The notes below the pieces were generated by a model that was not told where the DNA came from, did no database searches, and saw only the letters and a program-made list of their open reading frames with translations. The translations under genes and the position numbers were made by a program. Shown here in pieces: positions 5,274 through 7,222 of a DNA stretch of 7,222 nucleotides. The DNA comes from a bacterium (GTDB lineage Bacteria; Planctomycetota; JACOTG01; JAUIME01), in assembly GCA_030433195.1 (NCBI GenBank), contig JAUIME010000251.1, positions 1 through 7,222 of the forward strand. Direction: 5' to 3'. The number at the start of each line of letters is the position of its first letter. Positions within the stretch are counted from its first letter, which is position 1.

Positions 5274-7091
5274 TCAGAAGAGTCCGTGCAGCGGACCGCC
5301 GGATGCGGCCAGATCGTCGACGCGGCGCGTGATGGACGGGTCTTCGACGAGTGGCGGTGCGTGGTGCGGTTTGATGCGGGCGTCGATGACGACGGGGCCG
5401 CGGCAGCCCCAGTGCTTGTCGTCGATGGAGGCGTGCACGCCGTGGATGTCGCGGGCGGGATCCGAGCGTGTGAACGTCGTCCACAGCCAGTTGCGAAGTG
5501 TCGACGAGGTAAATGCGGCGTCGTCGACGACCGTGACGAGTGCAATGCCGGCGAGCTTCTCGGCGTTGACCGACTCGAGGGCTTCGACGAGCTTCGGGAT
5601 GTCGCTGTCGGCCGAAGCTCCGACCACGAGCACGCCGGGTAGCGCGAGCGCTGGATTCGTAAACGAGTGCGGTAGGGGCAAGTCGCGTGGCACTTCGCGC
5701 GCGAGCTCGCGCTTTTTCGCGCCGGCCGCCGCGAGTACGACCTTCGAGCCGCTGTTGAGTCCCGTGCCCGAGTAGTCGAGCGTGTCCATCGTGGTGCGCG
5801 TCTGGAAGTGTAGGTCGCGCGTCCAGTCGATGCGCTCGAGCAGGTGGACGAAGAACGCTTCGATGTTCTCGATGTCGAGCCCGGGGGCGTCTTCCTTGGC
5901 GGTGATGCAGAGGTACTTGGCGAGCGAGCATTGGCCGAAGCCGAGGATCGCGTTGGCGAGCGTCAGGATCTCTTGCGGGATGCGTTCGCCGTAGGGAACG
6001 TAGCGTTCGCTGCCGATCGCGAGGAGCAGCGGATGAACCCCCGCGGCGTCGACGGCGTGCAGCGCGTGAACGCCCGGGATCTCCTTGGGGACCATCGGTG
6101 CCGTGATCTCGTGGATGAGCTTGCCGAAGGTCGTGTCTTCTTGCGGCGGTCGGCCGACCACCGTGAACGGCCACACCGGATCGGGTCGATGGTAGACGCG
6201 CTCGACCTTCATGACCGGGAAGTCGTGGGCGAGACTGTAGTAGCCGAGGTGGTCGCCGAACGGCCCTTCGGGTTTTGTCGCATGGGGATCGATCGTGCCG
6301 ACGATGGTGAAGTCGGCGTCGGTCGAGACGACATGGCCGTCGACTCGTGCGAAGCGGAAGCGGCGGCCGGTCAGCATGCCCGCGAACAAGAGCTCGGTGA
6401 GACTCTCGGGGAGCGGCATCACGGCCGAGAGCGTGTGTGCCGGCGGTCCGCCGACGAAGATGCTGACACGAAGCGGTTCACCCTTGGCGATCGCTTTCGC
6501 ATGGTGCACCCCGATGCCGCGATGGATCTGGTAGTGCAGTCCGATCTCGCGATTCGGTTCGTAGTCGTTGCCCGCGAGCTGTACGCGGTACATCCCGACG
6601 TTCGATTTCATCGGGCCGGGCCGATCGACGTCTTCGGTGTAGACCTGCGGCAGCGTGATGAACGGGCCGCCGTCCTCGGGCCAGCTCCGGATCTGAGGGA
6701 GCTGGTCGATGGTCGTCGTGTGCTTTAGACCGGGCCCGCGGCGAACGCGCATCGGAAGCGAGCGCAATCCGACGAGCGGAGCCGACACCATCGTGCCGGG
6801 TCGCCGCCACGCCTCGCTCGGCTCGGCCTTCACCTGCACGATGCGTCGCACACGTTCGAGCGAATGCCGCAACAGAAACCGCGCGCGATCGAGCGTGCCG
6901 AAAAGATTGCACACCGCCTGAAACGGCGACCCCATCACACGCTCGAACAACACGGCCGGTCCTTCGGCTTCGTAGAGCCGCCGTTGGATTTCGGCCATTT
7001 CGAGGTCGGGATCGATTTCGACCGACACGCGCCGAAGGTCGCCTCGACGTTCGAGATCATCGAGACTTTCGCGAAGACTGCGGTAGGCCAT
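5274..7091 (-). CDS. UbiD-family prenylated-FMN decarboxylase, long form (probable menaquinone-pathway type)
   Basis: The gene encodes 605 residues from the ATG at 7089-7091. The start is set by the family-typical opening MAYRSLRESLDDLE and a modest GGA 7 bases upstream. UbiD enzymes are cytosolic, use prenylated FMN made by UbiX, and decarboxylate aromatic or unsaturated acids in ubiquinone, menaquinone or aromatic metabolism. The active site is readable: SNVGMYR gives the cofactor/metal Asn164 and catalytic Arg169, HYQIHRGIGVHH the conserved His cluster (186-197), LTELLFAG the probable metal ligand Glu233, and PEGPFGDHLGYY the catalytic acids Glu275 and Asp280 (the E-R-E/D set). At 605 residues it is longer than E. 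coli UbiD (about 497) and closer to the ~600-residue forms of futalosine-pathway bacteria, which are annotated as menaquinone-biosynthesis decarboxylases. The tail VVIDARIKPHHAPP fits the family's usual IDAT.K ending. No ubiX or other quinone gene is in the window, so the substrate is inferred from form only. Confidence 0.93.
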   Translation of the reverse strand: MAYRSLRESLDDLERRGDLRRVSVEIDPDLEMAEIQRRLYEAEGPAVLFERVMGSPFQAVCNLFGTLDRARFLLRHSLERVRRIVQVKAEPSEAWRRPGTMVSAPLVGLRSLPMRVRRGPGLKHTTTIDQLPQIRSWPEDGGPFITLPQVYTEDVDRPGPMKSNVGMYRVQLAGNDYEPNREIGLHYQIHRGIGVHHAKAIAKGEPLRVSIFVGGPPAHTLSAVMPLPESLTELLFAGMLTGRRFRFARVDGHVVSTDADFTIVGTIDPHATKPEGPFGDHLGYYSLAHDFPVMKVERVYHRPDPVWPFTVVGRPPQEDTTFGKLIHEITAPMVPKEIPGVHALHAVDAAGVHPLLLAIGSERYVPYGERIPQEILTLANAILGFGQCSLAKYLCITAKEDAPGLDIENIEAFFVHLLERIDWTRDLHFQTRTTMDTLDYSGTGLNSGSKVVLAAAGAKKRELAREVPRDLPLPHSFTNPALALPGVLVVGASADSDIPKLVEALESVNAEKLAGIALVTVVDDAAFTSSTLRNWLWTTFTRSDPARDIHGVHASIDDKHWGCRGPVVIDARIKPHHAPPLVEDPSITRRVDDLAASGGPLHGLF

Positions 7092-7222
7092 GCAGGGATC
7101 CGAGAGGTTGCGTTGCGGCGAGGGGGCTACGACCAGCAGGCGATAGTCCTGCACATCGGCCACATTCCTGAGCGCTTGCGAGGCGACTTGCAAGAGGGCC
7201 ACATTGGGTGCATTGCCCATCC
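7092..7222 (-). other. Region upstream of ubiD, open in frame to the window edge
   Basis: The ubiD frame has no stop codon from its chosen start to the end of the window, and an in-frame ATG at 7218-7220 would add 43 residues (MGNAPNVALLQVASQALRNV onward). These extra residues do not look like a UbiD N-terminus, which normally begins at or near MAYRSL, so I treat the stretch as leader or as the 3' end of an upstream gene. A second minus-strand frame reads through this region and into ubiD before stopping and contains two CxxC pairs; this could be the tail of another gene or chance. No convincing promoter was found. Confidence 0.35.

Noticed and set aside
4720..6174. A 484-codon minus-strand open frame spanning the ubiD/FG-GAP boundary
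   Set aside because: It is out of frame with both real genes, Arg-rich and without motifs. It crosses an intergenic gap and overlaps two well-supported genes on the same strand.

Overview
The window is GC-rich bacterial DNA carrying four complete protein genes and the last 19 codons of a fifth. There is no tRNA, rRNA, CRISPR array, transposase or phage gene. The most likely source is a member of the Planctomycetota. This is inferred from three things: a secreted FG-GAP beta-propeller protein whose C-terminal module resembles one I associate with planctomycete secreted proteins, a long-form (605-residue) UbiD-family decarboxylase, and a BlaI/M56 regulatory pair in which the sensor lacks a penicillin-binding domain. 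No marker gene is present, so the phylum is a moderate-confidence guess.

Left part, plus strand (1-2837): the 3' end of a BlaI/MecI-type repressor gene is followed after one base by an M56 (BlaR1-like) membrane zinc metallopeptidase gene. Such pairs form a signalling switch in which the membrane protease senses something outside the cell and triggers removal of the repressor. Here the BlaR1 beta-lactam sensor domain is replaced by about 3.5 degenerate helical repeats of 34-35 residues. A gap of 131 bp with an AT-rich 18-bp perfect dyad (1624-1641) leads to a gene for an exported alpha/beta hydrolase with a complete Ser-Asp-His triad. It may be a downstream gene of the same locus, but co-regulation is not shown.

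Middle (2838-3065): this is the convergent junction between the hydrolase gene and the minus-strand FG-GAP gene. It holds two strong hairpins side by side and is probably a bidirectional terminator region. I see no gene in it.

Right part, minus strand (3066-7091): a UbiD-family prenylated-FMN decarboxylase gene, with the sequence hallmarks of the long forms annotated as menaquinone-biosynthesis decarboxylases, is followed 162 bp downstream by the secreted seven-bladed FG-GAP propeller protein. The 162-bp gap, which holds a small inverted repeat, and the unrelated functions argue against a tight operon. The final 131 bases (7092-7222) lie upstream of ubiD and stay open in its frame to the window edge.

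Overall the window looks like ordinary chromosome. The two points most worth following are the repeat-type sensor domain on the M56 protease and the AT-rich dyad in front of the hydrolase gene.
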